Source of the DNA: an uncultured Clostridia bacterium
Lineage (GTDB): Bacteria; Bacillota; Clostridia; Christensenellales; UBA1242
Reading direction: 5' to 3'
NCBI GenBank assembly: GCA_944384425.1
Contig: CALWTI010000005.1
Location: 1 to 37,225 of the forward strand
Length of the DNA stretch: 37,225 nucleotides
Position numbers and translations under genes: made by a program. Shown piece by piece: positions 1-7,273 of the stretch. Every line of letters begins with the position of its first letter. The first letter of the stretch is position 1. The notes beneath the pieces were generated by a model, which was not told where the DNA came from, made no database searches, and saw nothing but the letters and a program-made list of their open reading frames with translations.

Positions 1-1
1 C

Positions 2-1054
2 AATGAAGATGTGACACATCCAATTGAAATAAAGATTGTTGAATTTAAAGAAAAAGAATTAAAAAAAAAAAAAAAAAAAAACAGTTTTAAAGGGTATCCG
101 CCCGAAACTGGCTATGACTTTTTGAAAAATGCCATAGTTTGCGCATATGCACAAATGGGAATTGATATATCTATTGAAGAAGTTTTTATAAGTAATGGGG
201 CAGGTTGTGATGTCACGAACATATTAAATTTATTTAAAGATGTGACTTCTGTAATTGCAGACCCAACCTATCCTGCATATTATGACAGCAATGCACTTTG
301 TGGTAACGATATTATTTTGTTGCCACTTAACAAAAGCAATAATTACAAAATGTCGCCAAAAAATTTAAGTTATGATAAAAGCTATCTAGTATACATTTGC
401 TCGCCAAACAATCCAACAGGGGCAACACTGTCACATGCCGACCTTGATGAATGGGTTAGGTTTGCAAACTTAACTAAGTCAATAATACTTTTTGACAACG
501 CTTACCAGTGTTTTATTGAAGACGATAGTCCAAAGTCAATTTTTGAAATTGAAGGTGCTAAATCTTGTGCTATTGAAATTGCAAGTTTTTCAAAGTGTGC
601 AGGCTTTACAAACCTTAGATGTGGATACACAGTTGTGCCAAAAAGGCTAATAAGGCAAGATATGAGTTTGAATGATATGTGGAAAAGACATCAATGTACT
701 TTTTTTAACGGCGTGCCATACCATATTCAAAAAGGTGCCGAGTTTGTGCTTACAGGAGAAGGTCAAAATATTTGCAGAAAAAATATCGATTATTATAAAC
801 AAAATGCAAAGATATTAAAGAGACATCTTTTAAGTTCAAATTATGAAGTTTTGCAAAGTAACAATTCGCCGTATGTATGGATGAAAATTCCAAACGGGGC
901 AACATCATGGGGGTATTTTGAATTTCTTTTGAAAAATTACGGCATAGTGTGTGTGCCAGGTAGTGGGTTTGGCAAGAGTGGGGAAGGATATGTTAGACTG
1001 TCAGCTTTTGCAAAAAGGGAAGACATTTTAGACGCTTGCAAAATGTTGACATAA
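2..1054 (+). CDS. dapL: LL-diaminopimelate aminotransferase, 5'-truncated by the window edge
   Basis: PLP-dependent class I/II aminotransferase. The family converts tetrahydrodipicolinate to LL-2,6-diaminopimelate, supplying lysine and peptidoglycan. Visible marks are FKGYPPETGYDFL, CSPNNPTGA, FDNAYQCFI, EIEGAKSCAIE and SFSKCAGFTNLRCGYTVVP; the Lys codon at 593-595 is the expected Schiff-base lysine. The first candidate start in frame is a GTG at 11, but the frame is open to base 2, and the residues NEDVTHP match the family's internal G-x-GDVT-x-P segment. The true start therefore lies upstream of the window and roughly the first 40 residues are missing. A run of 21 A (61-81) encodes a poly-Lys stretch where relatives have an ordinary helix. 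The spacing from DVT to FKGY is close to the usual length, so the frame is currently intact. The gene ends at a strong terminator. Confidence 0.9.
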   Translation, partial: NEDVTHPIEIKIVEFKEKELKKKKKKNSFKGYPPETGYDFLKNAIVCAYAQMGIDISIEEVFISNGAGCDVTNILNLFKDVTSVIADPTYPAYYDSNALCGNDIILLPLNKSNNYKMSPKNLSYDKSYLVYICSPNNPTGATLSHADLDEWVRFANLTKSIILFDNAYQCFIEDDSPKSIFEIEGAKSCAIEIASFSKCAGFTNLRCGYTVVPKRLIRQDMSLNDMWKRHQCTFFNGVPYHIQKGAEFVLTGEGQNICRKNIDYYKQNAKILKRHLLSSNYEVLQSNNSPYVWMKIPNGATSWGYFEFLLKNYGIVCVPGSGFGKSGEGYVRLSAFAKREDILDACKMLT

Positions 1055-1092
1055 AAAAACGCATCTTGGCAAATGCCAAGATGCGTTTTTTC
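1055..1092. terminator. Bidirectional intrinsic terminator
   Basis: A perfect inverted repeat with arms AAAACGCATCTTGGCA and TGCCAAGATGCGTTTT and a two-base centre, flanked by A and T tracts. It sits between the convergent dapL and hsp20 genes and can serve both strands. Confidence 0.92.
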
Positions 1093-1099
1093 GCCTAAG

Positions 1100-1528
1100 T
1101 TATTTTATTTCGATACGCTTTTTGGTTTCAACAGGCTTCTCTTTTGGAATGGTTATTGAGAGAGTGCCATTCTCAAGTTTAGCGTTGATGTTTTCTTCTT
1201 TGACGTCACCAACATAGAAACTTCTTTGAGCACTGCCAAAGTATCTTTCTTTTCTGATGTAGTGATGTTTTTCGTGCTCTTCATGTTCATCATGTTTATG
1301 AGCAGAAATTGTCAAATAACCGTTGTTGATATCAAGGGAGATATCTTCTTTTTTAAATCCAGGAAGGTCAACTTCGAGTTCATAAGCATCATCTTTTTCC
1401 TTGATATCTGTTCTCATAAGATTGTTTAGTTCTCTGTTGTGTCTCATATGTGGTGGTAAATCCAAAAGGTCACCTAGTGGATCCCACAAATCAAAATCAT
1501 TATTATTTCTTGAAATCAAATCTTTCAT
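1100..1528 (-). CDS. hsp20: Small heat-shock protein, Hsp20/alpha-crystallin family
   Basis: ATP-independent holdase chaperone of 142 residues. The alpha-crystallin domain runs from about residue 38 to the end: YELEVDLPGFKKEDISL at the start, a His/Glu-rich loop (HKHDEHEEHEKHH) in the middle, then FYVGDVKEENINAKLENG and the C-terminal GTLSITIPK strand. The start at 1528 (MKDLISRN) is chosen because AGGAGG lies 8 nt upstream. The longer open frame would run back into the promoter. It is a single-gene unit behind a consensus promoter overlapped by a CIRCE-like palindrome, so HrcA-type heat regulation is likely. Confidence 0.95.
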   Translation of the reverse strand: MKDLISRNNNDFDLWDPLGDLLDLPPHMRHNRELNNLMRTDIKEKDDAYELEVDLPGFKKEDISLDINNGYLTISAHKHDEHEEHEKHHYIRKERYFGSAQRSFYVGDVKEENINAKLENGTLSITIPKEKPVETKKRIEIK

Positions 1529-1562
1529 AATCATTACCTCCTGCATTTTCAAATGCAAGCAT

Positions 1563-1591
1563 ATTATAACTCTGCCTGCTAGCAATGTCAA
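1563..1591 (-). promoter_or_regulatory. Sigma-A promoter of hsp20
   Basis: On the minus strand, TTGACA (1586-1591) is followed by a 17-nt spacer and TATAAT (1563-1568), a full consensus match. The predicted transcript starts near 1556 and leaves a leader of about 28 nt that contains AGGAGG. Confidence 0.88.
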
Positions 1592-1605
1592 CTATAAAGT
1601 GCTAA
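1579..1605 (-). promoter_or_regulatory. CIRCE-like operator (HrcA site) over the hsp20 -35 box
   Basis: Read on the minus strand: TTAGCACTT, nine bases, then CATTGCTAG. The CIRCE consensus is TTAGCACTC-N9-GAGTGCTAA, so the left arm matches 8/9 and the right arm 6/9 with the exact 9-nt spacing. It covers the -35 hexamer, where a bound repressor would block RNA polymerase. That HrcA binds here is inference. Confidence 0.7.
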
Positions 1606-1670
1606 TTTTTTTAAAAATTTTTTAAATTTTTTTTCAAAACTATTATATTCAAAAAAATCAACACTATTCA

Positions 1671-1701
1671 AAAAAAACACAAGTGCGTTTTTGCACTTGT
1701 G
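1671..1701 (-). terminator. Terminator of the yabP-yabQ-divIC operon
   Basis: On the minus strand, arms CACAAGTGC and GCACTTGTG with a six-base loop are followed by a run of T. It lies about 40 nt beyond the divIC stop. Confidence 0.9.
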
Positions 1702-1741
1702 CTACACTGTTTAAATAGGGGGATAGACTTTGTCGCTAAAC

Positions 1742-2068
1742 TTACTGTATGATTATATCGCCATCTTCGCCGTAGTAGTTGCCGTCAGGGTCTGATTGTA
1801 TATATTCATAGTATTTATTTATGTAGTCATTGTTTAGCAAGCATTCGTTTTCATCATGTTCTTCGTCAGTTATTGTGCACATATAGTCGTGAATTTGTTT
1901 AAGTTGTTCTTGCGTCAGTGCCAGTTCTTGATTTTGTTGTTCAATGTCAGAAAGGGCACTTTTTTTTGAATTTATTACAAAGGTTTGAATAATTCCCACA
2001 AGTAAAAAACAACAGGCGATGACTGCCATTGAAATTAGTGCTGTTTTGAATTTCTTTTTCTCTTGCAT
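1742..2068 (-). CDS. divIC: DivIC/FtsB-like septum formation protein
   Basis: A 108-residue protein with a short basic N-terminus (MQEKKKFK), one transmembrane segment (about residues 9-31) and a short coiled coil rich in Glu/Gln/Leu (about 37-62). The C-terminal tail is acidic and Tyr-rich, ending GEDGDIIIQ. Size and topology match the DivIC/FtsB family, which forms the division subcomplex with FtsL and DivIB/FtsQ. Sequence identity alone would be weak evidence. The call rests on gene order: yabP-yabQ-divIC is the order known from Bacillus subtilis. Its start lies inside the end of yabQ (34-nt overlap), so the two are probably translationally coupled. Confidence 0.75.
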   Translation of the reverse strand: MQEKKKFKTALISMAVIACCFLLVGIIQTFVINSKKSALSDIEQQNQELALTQEQLKQIHDYMCTITDEEHDENECLLNNDYINKYYEYIQSDPDGNYYGEDGDIIIQ

Positions 2069-2412
2069 AATTTTAATATCCTTTGTGAAATTTTTCTAAA
2101 TGTAATATAGCACCAATTTCGAGTTTTTGCAATAAGTTTTCCTAGTGTATATTGTTCAAGTATCAAAAATGCCACAAAAAACAATAAAACATAAAGTCTA
2201 AATTGTCCATACAAAAGTATTTGATTTACTACAAACAGCACAAAAAATGAGCATATAGTGGCAAAAAATTCAAGTATGTTTTTGATTATTTTGTTTTGAT
2301 TACACAAAAATGTTATTATGTAGGCGACATCAAAGCAAAGCCCTGACAAAAAACCCGACAGAGCGACATAAAAAATTATGGTAGGCTGAGCAAGTGTTTC
2401 AAAAAGTATCAT
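2035..2412 (-). CDS. yabQ: Spore cortex protein YabQ
   Basis: A 125-residue membrane protein with about four hydrophobic segments (residues 10-33, 44-65, 70-88 and a weaker one) and a strongly basic C-terminal tail (KLCKRKRNSKQH). YabQ in B. subtilis sits in the outer forespore membrane and is needed for cortex formation. The start codon overlaps the yabP stop by 4 nt (ATGA), which indicates coupling, and the gene runs into divIC. The family is divergent, so the position between yabP and divIC carries much of the weight. Confidence 0.82.
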   Translation of the reverse strand: MILFETLAQPTIIFYVALSGFLSGLCFDVAYIITFLCNQNKIIKNILEFFATICSFFVLFVVNQILLYGQFRLYVLLFFVAFLILEQYTLGKLIAKTRNWCYITFRKISQRILKLCKRKRNSKQH

Positions 2413-2666
2413 TTGAATATTCTTTTAAGCAAACTTTGTTTTTCTTTTTTTGCACTCCACTTTATGCTGTCAATTAGCCCACTTATGACAAGGTCACCAT
2501 TTTCTTCGTCAAGTTTGACTGTTTGAAGGTCGTGTCCTACTATTTTCATTTCGCAGTCAAGTGCAAGTAAATTGACTTCGCTAGGGGAAAAAGATATCAC
2601 TTTTTCAACTCCTGTTATTGTAAGGTCATTTCTGTTTACAAGTCTTAATATATTTTCTTTCACCAT
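2409..2666 (-). CDS. yabP: Sporulation protein YabP
   Basis: An 85-residue soluble protein of the YabP/YqfC family, with the typical pattern N-x-LTITGVEKVISFSPSEVNLLA, then a DL-x-x-V-x-LDEENGDLVISGLIDSI segment. In B. subtilis YabP is made in the mother cell and supports cortex assembly. The start at 2666 has AGGAGA upstream. It is first in the yabP-yabQ-divIC unit. A weak mother-cell sigma-E-like promoter can be drawn upstream. Confidence 0.9.
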   Translation of the reverse strand: MVKENILRLVNRNDLTITGVEKVISFSPSEVNLLALDCEMKIVGHDLQTVKLDEENGDLVISGLIDSIKWSAKKEKQSLLKRIFK

Positions 2667-2685
2667 ATTCTCTCCTAGTGTAAGT

Positions 2686-2714
2686 AATATATTATTGACA
2701 TTAAAAAAATATGA
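2686..2714 (-). promoter_or_regulatory. Possible sigma-E-type promoter of yabP
   Basis: On the minus strand, TCATATT (2708-2714) fits the sigma-E -35 pattern KMATATT exactly. After 14 nt comes AATATATT (2686-2693), only 5/8 to CATACAMT. YabP homologues are mother-cell genes, which makes the reading plausible, but the -10 is poor and the region is very AT-rich. Confidence 0.35.
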
Positions 2715-2741
2715 AAACGCGTGTGCAAATAATTGGCGTAA

Positions 2742-2769
2742 AAAAACTGCCTAGTGTAAGACAGTTTTT
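2742..2769 (-). terminator. Probable terminator of mscL
   Basis: Arms AAAAACTG and CAGTTTTT around a 12-base loop directly after the mscL stop. On the minus strand a run of T follows. The stem is short and AT-rich, so termination may be partial. The loop contains one copy of the TTACACTAGG motif seen elsewhere in the window. Confidence 0.65.
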
Positions 2770-2773
2770 AATG

Positions 2774-3349
2774 TTATTCAGATTTGTTATTTTGCTGTTT
2801 TTCAAGAAGAGCTTTGATATCGGTCAAAAGTTCTTCAGTTGTTGGCTTATGTTCAAGACGCTTTTTCTCTTCTTCGGCTTTTTTCTTCTCGTCACGAAGC
2901 TCTGCGGTTTTGGCGATGACTTCATGCCTGTTTTTCATATTTACGCCCATTTGTTTTAATTGTTTTCTTTCATCATGCGTTGGAAGTTCGCCAATTTGTT
3001 TTTGCAAAAAGCCCTTTGAGCGCATAAATATTCTGAGAATACAAAACAAAACAAAAGCGACAAGAAGGAAGTTTATTATTGCAGTTATAAAAGCACCCCA
3101 ATCAATGTATATGCTGTTTGCAAGGTCAACATTGCCACTTTCATCAAGCGCTTTTACCAAAAATGTGTAAGCACTGTCAAGTCCCGTGCCACCAAGCGAG
3201 AGAAGATAGTTGATAAAAGGCATTATTATGCCGTTTGTGAGCGCTGTAACAATGGCAGTGAAAGCACTTGCAACAATGACACCTATTGCCATGTCAACCA
3301 CGTTGCCACGCGTTATAAACTTTTTAAAATCACTGAAAAATTTTCTCAT
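2774..3349 (-). CDS. mscL: Large-conductance mechanosensitive channel MscL
   Basis: A homopentameric stretch-activated channel that releases solutes on osmotic downshock. The N-terminal helix and pore-lining TM1 (FKKFITRGNVVDMAIGVIVASAF) are typical, and TM2 lies at about residues 82-107. The terminal helix TTEELLTDIKALLEKQ is also present. At 191 residues it is longer than the usual 120-150. The extra length is a highly charged Lys/Glu segment (about 125-170) between TM2 and the terminal helix. The 5' leader can fold so that the SD lies in a hairpin loop. Confidence 0.97.
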   Translation of the reverse strand: MRKFFSDFKKFITRGNVVDMAIGVIVASAFTAIVTALTNGIIMPFINYLLSLGGTGLDSAYTFLVKALDESGNVDLANSIYIDWGAFITAIINFLLVAFVLFCILRIFMRSKGFLQKQIGELPTHDERKQLKQMGVNMKNRHEVIAKTAELRDEKKKAEEEKKRLEHKPTTEELLTDIKALLEKQQNNKSE

Positions 3350-3375
3350 TTTTATACTCCGATAAAAGTATAAAA
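3350..3375 (-). promoter_or_regulatory. Leader hairpin exposing the mscL SD
   Basis: On the minus strand, TTTATAC (3368-3374) pairs with GTATAAA (3351-3357) around a ten-base loop that holds the CGGAG ribosome-binding sequence, just before the ATG. A fold of this kind could tune translation. This is inference from the palindrome alone. Confidence 0.35.
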
Positions 3376-3455
3376 AGTTTGCCGAATTTTGTCAAATATT
3401 AAATTTGATAAAGTGATTTACTCACCAGGGAAGTTGAATTGTTTATTGTATTTAT

Positions 3456-3484
3456 TTGACACTTTTACACTAGTATTTTATAAT
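3456..3484 (+). promoter_or_regulatory. Consensus sigma-A promoter of the 3512 gene
   Basis: TTGACA (3456-3461), a 17-nt spacer, then TATAAT (3479-3484), both perfect. The predicted start is near 3491, about 20 nt before the ATG. The spacer carries TTACACTAG at 3465-3473. Confidence 0.88.
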
Positions 3485-3511
3485 AAAATGTATAAACTAA
3501 AATAGGTGCAC

Positions 3512-4702
3512 ATGGAAAATAAAGTAAATAATTCAAGAAAAGAGATGCCAGAGCATATAAAAAAGATGTTCGAGCAGATGCACAATAAATCGGACGAAAA
3601 GTTCGATGATTTAAGTGTGCCACAAGATGAAAGTAAAGTTATGGACGAAACTGTTCAAACCGAGACAGTTCAAGATGAAAATGTGCAAAATGACAAAGCA
3701 GAAGTAATTGAAAGTCAAGTAGATGACAAAAAAGCTGACGGCGAAGAAGATAAAAAGTCGCAAGAAAGTAATAAGAAAAAGCACAAACTTAGCAAAAAGG
3801 CACTAATAATTTTAATTAGTTGCATAAGTGCAGTATGCATTGTTGCTCTCGTGCTTGGGCTTGTGTTCGGACTTTCACCACGCTACACAAAGATGAGTGC
3901 ACCAACAGTTGAAGTTCACGCTCTTAGCGACAGAACAATAGTTAGCGTCAACAAAAATGAAAATGCCAATATTTACGAATTTGAAATTTCGTTTGGTACT
4001 AGCCAAAACACCATTCGCTCAAATAATCCAAGCGTCACCATAACAAGTTATTTGACAGCACCGGGGGAGTATGTTATTCGTGCAAGGTACATAGGTGACA
4101 ATGCAAGAGAAAATTCAGATTATAGCGAAGCATATAGTTATGCCAACTACAAAACTTTAACATCTCCATCTGTTACGCTTCAAAATGGCACTCTTACATG
4201 GGAGAGAGTGGACAATGCACAAAGCTATCATATCTATTATGGGAGTAATGAAAACGCGCCACTTTATCTTCTTGCAACACAGCCCACAGGCACGCAAAAT
4301 GTTACATTTGATTTGTCAGCACTTTCTTCACAAAAGGCTGGAAGATACTATCTCTATGTGCAGGCTATTGCATCACCTAATTCATATTACACAAATAGCG
4401 ATCTAAGTGAAGTTGTTATATATGATAATGTTAAACAGTTACTTTCGCCAACCGATGTCAGTTATGATAGTCAGACAAACACAATTTCAATGACGCTACC
4501 ACAAACTGTTGCAGAATATGATATTGAGATTGTAATAAATAAAACATATACATATGTTTATAATTTACAAGGGGATACACAACTTAGTATTGACCTTAGC
4601 CCATATATTTTAGCGCAGGACATAACAAGTATTGACGTTAGGGCGCTTGGTGATGATGAGTACTTGCTTAGTTCACAAACTGTTAATGTGGCACTAGCAT
4701 AG
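3512..4702 (+). CDS. Single-pass membrane protein with extracellular FN3/Ig-like domains, unknown function
   Basis: A 396-residue protein not recognised as a named family. Residues 1-90 are hydrophilic and acidic (many Glu/Asp/Gln/Lys, including a short TVQTETVQDENVQ repeat) and probably cytoplasmic. A Lys-rich stretch precedes one TM segment (about 94-122, ALIILISCISAVCIVALVLG). Residues 130-396 are Ser/Thr/Tyr-rich beta-strand sequence with about three repeated units, each ending in a strand such as GEYVIRARYIG, GRYYLYVQAIA or ITSIDVRALG, as in fibronectin type III domains. The ATG at 3512 is preferred to a GTG two codons earlier because that GTG lies in the SD. It has its own strong promoter. 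It could sense or bind at the cell surface. Its style resembles the giant protein at 10578-18179. Confidence 0.75.
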   Translation: MENKVNNSRKEMPEHIKKMFEQMHNKSDEKFDDLSVPQDESKVMDETVQTETVQDENVQNDKAEVIESQVDDKKADGEEDKKSQESNKKKHKLSKKALIILISCISAVCIVALVLGLVFGLSPRYTKMSAPTVEVHALSDRTIVSVNKNENANIYEFEISFGTSQNTIRSNNPSVTITSYLTAPGEYVIRARYIGDNARENSDYSEAYSYANYKTLTSPSVTLQNGTLTWERVDNAQSYHIYYGSNENAPLYLLATQPTGTQNVTFDLSALSSQKAGRYYLYVQAIASPNSYYTNSDLSEVVIYDNVKQLLSPTDVSYDSQTNTISMTLPQTVAEYDIEIVINKTYTYVYNLQGDTQLSIDLSPYILAQDITSIDVRALGDDEYLLSSQTVNVALA

Positions 4703-4730
4703 AATATATTTTTGAATAAAAAACATACTA
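4702..4730 (+). promoter_or_regulatory. Possible sigma-G promoter of the ger operon
   Basis: GAATA (4702-4706), 17 nt, then CATACTA (4724-4730). This fits the forespore sigma-G pattern gHATR-N17/18-CATnHTA at every constrained base. The gerA-type operons of Bacillus are sigma-G genes. The predicted start falls near 4737. The -10 lies inside the left arm of the upstream gene's terminator. No sigma-A promoter is evident here. Confidence 0.5.
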
Positions 4731-4751
4731 CTTTTGGTGGTATGTTTTTTT
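4718..4751 (+). terminator. Terminator of the 3512 gene, abutting the gerAA start codon
   Basis: ACATACTAC pairs with GTGGTATGT (one T-G wobble) around a short T/G loop, extended by flanking A/T pairs and followed by a T run. The run ends at the base before the gerAA ATG (4752). The right arm contains GGTGG, the only SD-like sequence for gerAA. Confidence 0.8.
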
Positions 4752-6164
4752 ATGAAGATAATACAACAAATAAAAGAACAACTTAATAATAACCCAGATG
4801 TGAGCGAGCGTCAATTTTTAATCAATGGCAAAAAAGTCTATCTATTGTTTATAAAAAGCACGATAGACAAAACGCTTTTGGTGCATTCTGTCATCTCGCC
4901 ACTTTTAGAGTATGGTGGTGAACCTAATCTTTCAACGCTTTCAAATAGTGTTTTAAGAGCATCAGAAGTCGAGAAAGTGACAAAAGACCAATTTGTTAAG
5001 AGCCTTCTTAGAAACAAAGTACTTTTGTTTGTTGACGGCGAAAGTGATGCGCTTGCTATTGATATGGAGCTTTTGCCCGTAAGACAGCCGTCAGAGCCTC
5101 CGACTTCTCCAACAATCCAAGGACCAAGGGAGGGCTTCACTGAGAGCGTAAAGACTACAATGGCGCTACTTAGAAAGCAGTTGCCGTCAAAGCACTTGGT
5201 CATCAAGAGCTTTTTCGTGGGAGAAATGTCGCACACGCAAGTTGTTTTGTTTTATATGGACAACTTGGCTGACAAAAAAATTGTCAAAACACTTGAGAAG
5301 AAGATAAAGAGTATAAACACAGATATTGTACTTGATCCACATTATCTTGTTGAGTTTATTGTTGGCAGACCAAACTCACTTTTTGAGCAGTATGGTTCAA
5401 CAGAAAAGCCTGACATTGTGACGGCGAAGCTTATGGAGGGAAGAGTTGCAATTGCAGTCGACGGCTCTCCAATAGTTATTACACTGCCTTTTATGGTATT
5501 TGAAGATGTTCAAAACAGTAACGACTACTATACCAATTCGCACTATGCCACATTTATTCGCTATGTGCGTGCATTTGGCATTTTAATGGCAACAGTAATT
5601 CCTGGGGTGTATTTAAGTTTAAGACTTTATCACTACCGAATTGTGCCACTAAAATATATTTTAACAATAAGTGCCACAACCCAAAACTTGCCATTTACTC
5701 CATTTTTGGAAATACTGTTTATTCTCATATTATTTCAAATGCTCTATGAAGTGAGCTTGCGTCTTCCTAGGTATCTTGGCATTGCGACCAGTATTGTTGG
5801 AGCACTTGTACTTGGAGATACGGGAGTTCAGGCAGGGCTTATTTCTCCACCGGGGATAATCGTGATTGCACTGAGTTTAATTGCCGTTTATACCGTGCCA
5901 AATCAAGCGCCACAGCTAAATATTATAAGGCTTGTGTTTGTCTTTCTTGGCGGAACGCTTGGACTCTTTGGAGTTGTTGGGGGAATGATTTATTTTGTCA
6001 ACTACCTTAATTCAATGGACGAGTTTGGTGTGCCAATCCTTGCACCTTACGCTCCAAGAGTTGAAAATGACCTAAAAGATGCACTTCACAAAAAGCCAAT
6101 GCCAAAGATGAAGAAAAGACCAAAGTCGGTCAAGTCAAATGACAATATAAGGGGGCTTGAATGA
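4752..6164 (+). CDS. gerAA: Spore germination protein GerAA (A subunit)
   Basis: The A subunit of an inner-spore-membrane nutrient germinant receptor, 470 residues, normal for the family. A soluble N-terminal half carries the hallmark GPREGFTESVKTTMALLRKQL (about residues 126-146). The C-terminal half has five to six membrane segments (about 280-440), including PGVYLSLRLYHYRIVP and GDTGVQAGLISPPGIIVIAL. A basic tail follows. ATG 4752 (MKIIQQI) is chosen over TTG 4734 and GTG 4737, which lie inside the terminator hairpin. gerAB starts in its last codon, so the three ger genes form one unit. Confidence 0.95.
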   Translation: MKIIQQIKEQLNNNPDVSERQFLINGKKVYLLFIKSTIDKTLLVHSVISPLLEYGGEPNLSTLSNSVLRASEVEKVTKDQFVKSLLRNKVLLFVDGESDALAIDMELLPVRQPSEPPTSPTIQGPREGFTESVKTTMALLRKQLPSKHLVIKSFFVGEMSHTQVVLFYMDNLADKKIVKTLEKKIKSINTDIVLDPHYLVEFIVGRPNSLFEQYGSTEKPDIVTAKLMEGRVAIAVDGSPIVITLPFMVFEDVQNSNDYYTNSHYATFIRYVRAFGILMATVIPGVYLSLRLYHYRIVPLKYILTISATTQNLPFTPFLEILFILILFQMLYEVSLRLPRYLGIATSIVGALVLGDTGVQAGLISPPGIIVIALSLIAVYTVPNQAPQLNIIRLVFVFLGGTLGLFGVVGGMIYFVNYLNSMDEFGVPILAPYAPRVENDLKDALHKKPMPKMKKRPKSVKSNDNIRGLE

Positions 6165-7273
6165 CACAACAAATTTCAGTTAGACAAACGGCGTGCTTTT
6201 GTGCTATCTCTCTTCTTGCATTAAAACTAATAACATTGCCGTCACTACTTGTCATTATGTCAACATCAAGTGCTATTGTTGTTGCACTAATTATGTTTGC
6301 GCTTGATTTATTTTTGCTATATATATTTTTAAAGGTAAAAGAAAAATATCCAAACCTATCACTATATGAACTTATAAAAAAAGTTTTTGGAAGCGTGCTT
6401 GCGAAAATAATATATATTATTTTATTTTCATTTTATATTTTAAAATTAGTAATGTTAAATAACGAAGCCATTGCATATATGCGAGATGTAGTTGATGAAG
6501 ATTTTAGACTTATTGTGTATCTTATGACATTTTTACCTGTTGTTATTGCAATGGTAAACTCTGGTTTAAAAAGTACGGCACGCACTATTGAATTTGGCTT
6601 TGTGTTCATATTTATTGGTTTGATTTTTTGCTTGTTTTTGTCAGAAGTGACTTTCACATACGGCGAAATGGGGCCTATTTTTAAAGAAAATATTTTGAAT
6701 ATATTAAATTCATGCAAAGATGTTGGTTTTTGGTTTTCTGATTTTTTATTTATTACAATAATTTCTGATAAAATTAAATACAAAAAAAATATGAAAAAAA
6801 TAATATTTTCATATGTTTTTATCACTTTAATTATTTTAATTGCACTATATATTATTTATTTTAGACTTTTTAATGTCACTGCATTTTTGCACAGGTCTGC
6901 AATTGCTGATATTACGCAATATAATCGAAATATTGGTAATTCGGGCAATATTGATATAATTGCAATTTTGGTTTATATGTTTATCATATTTTTTCAAGGT
7001 GCAATTTATTTTACAGGTGCAAAAATTATTTTTGAAAAAATAGTTGGATATGACAATAAAATTCATGCAATTATTTTTATTACGCTTTTGATATTAGCAC
7101 TGCAATTATTCGTTTTTTATAACCTTGATTTAATTATAGATTTTGTTGTCAATTATCTTAAATATTTTGGTGTTGTTGCTTGGGTTATTATTCCACTATA
7201 TTTGATTTGTTTGCTCATTTTTGATAGGGAGAAAGGTGATGAACTGGTTAAGAAAAAGTCTAAACAAAATTAA
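6161..7273 (+). CDS. gerAB: Spore germination permease-like protein GerAB (B subunit)
   Basis: A 370-residue polytopic protein of the GerAB/EndA family in the APC transporter superfamily, with about ten membrane segments and few charged loops. In B. subtilis the B subunit binds the nutrient germinant. The start overlaps the gerAA stop (ATGA) with an AAGGGGG sequence just upstream. Its 3' end overlaps gerAC by 35 nt. The second half (about 6600-7200) is noticeably richer in A+T than gerAA. The ligand cannot be deduced from the sequence. Confidence 0.93.
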   Translation: MTQQISVRQTACFCAISLLALKLITLPSLLVIMSTSSAIVVALIMFALDLFLLYIFLKVKEKYPNLSLYELIKKVFGSVLAKIIYIILFSFYILKLVMLNNEAIAYMRDVVDEDFRLIVYLMTFLPVVIAMVNSGLKSTARTIEFGFVFIFIGLIFCLFLSEVTFTYGEMGPIFKENILNILNSCKDVGFWFSDFLFITIISDKIKYKKNMKKIIFSYVFITLIILIALYIIYFRLFNVTAFLHRSAIADITQYNRNIGNSGNIDIIAILVYMFIIFFQGAIYFTGAKIIFEKIVGYDNKIHAIIFITLLILALQLFVFYNLDLIIDFVVNYLKYFGVVAWVIIPLYLICLLIFDREKGDELVKKKSKQN

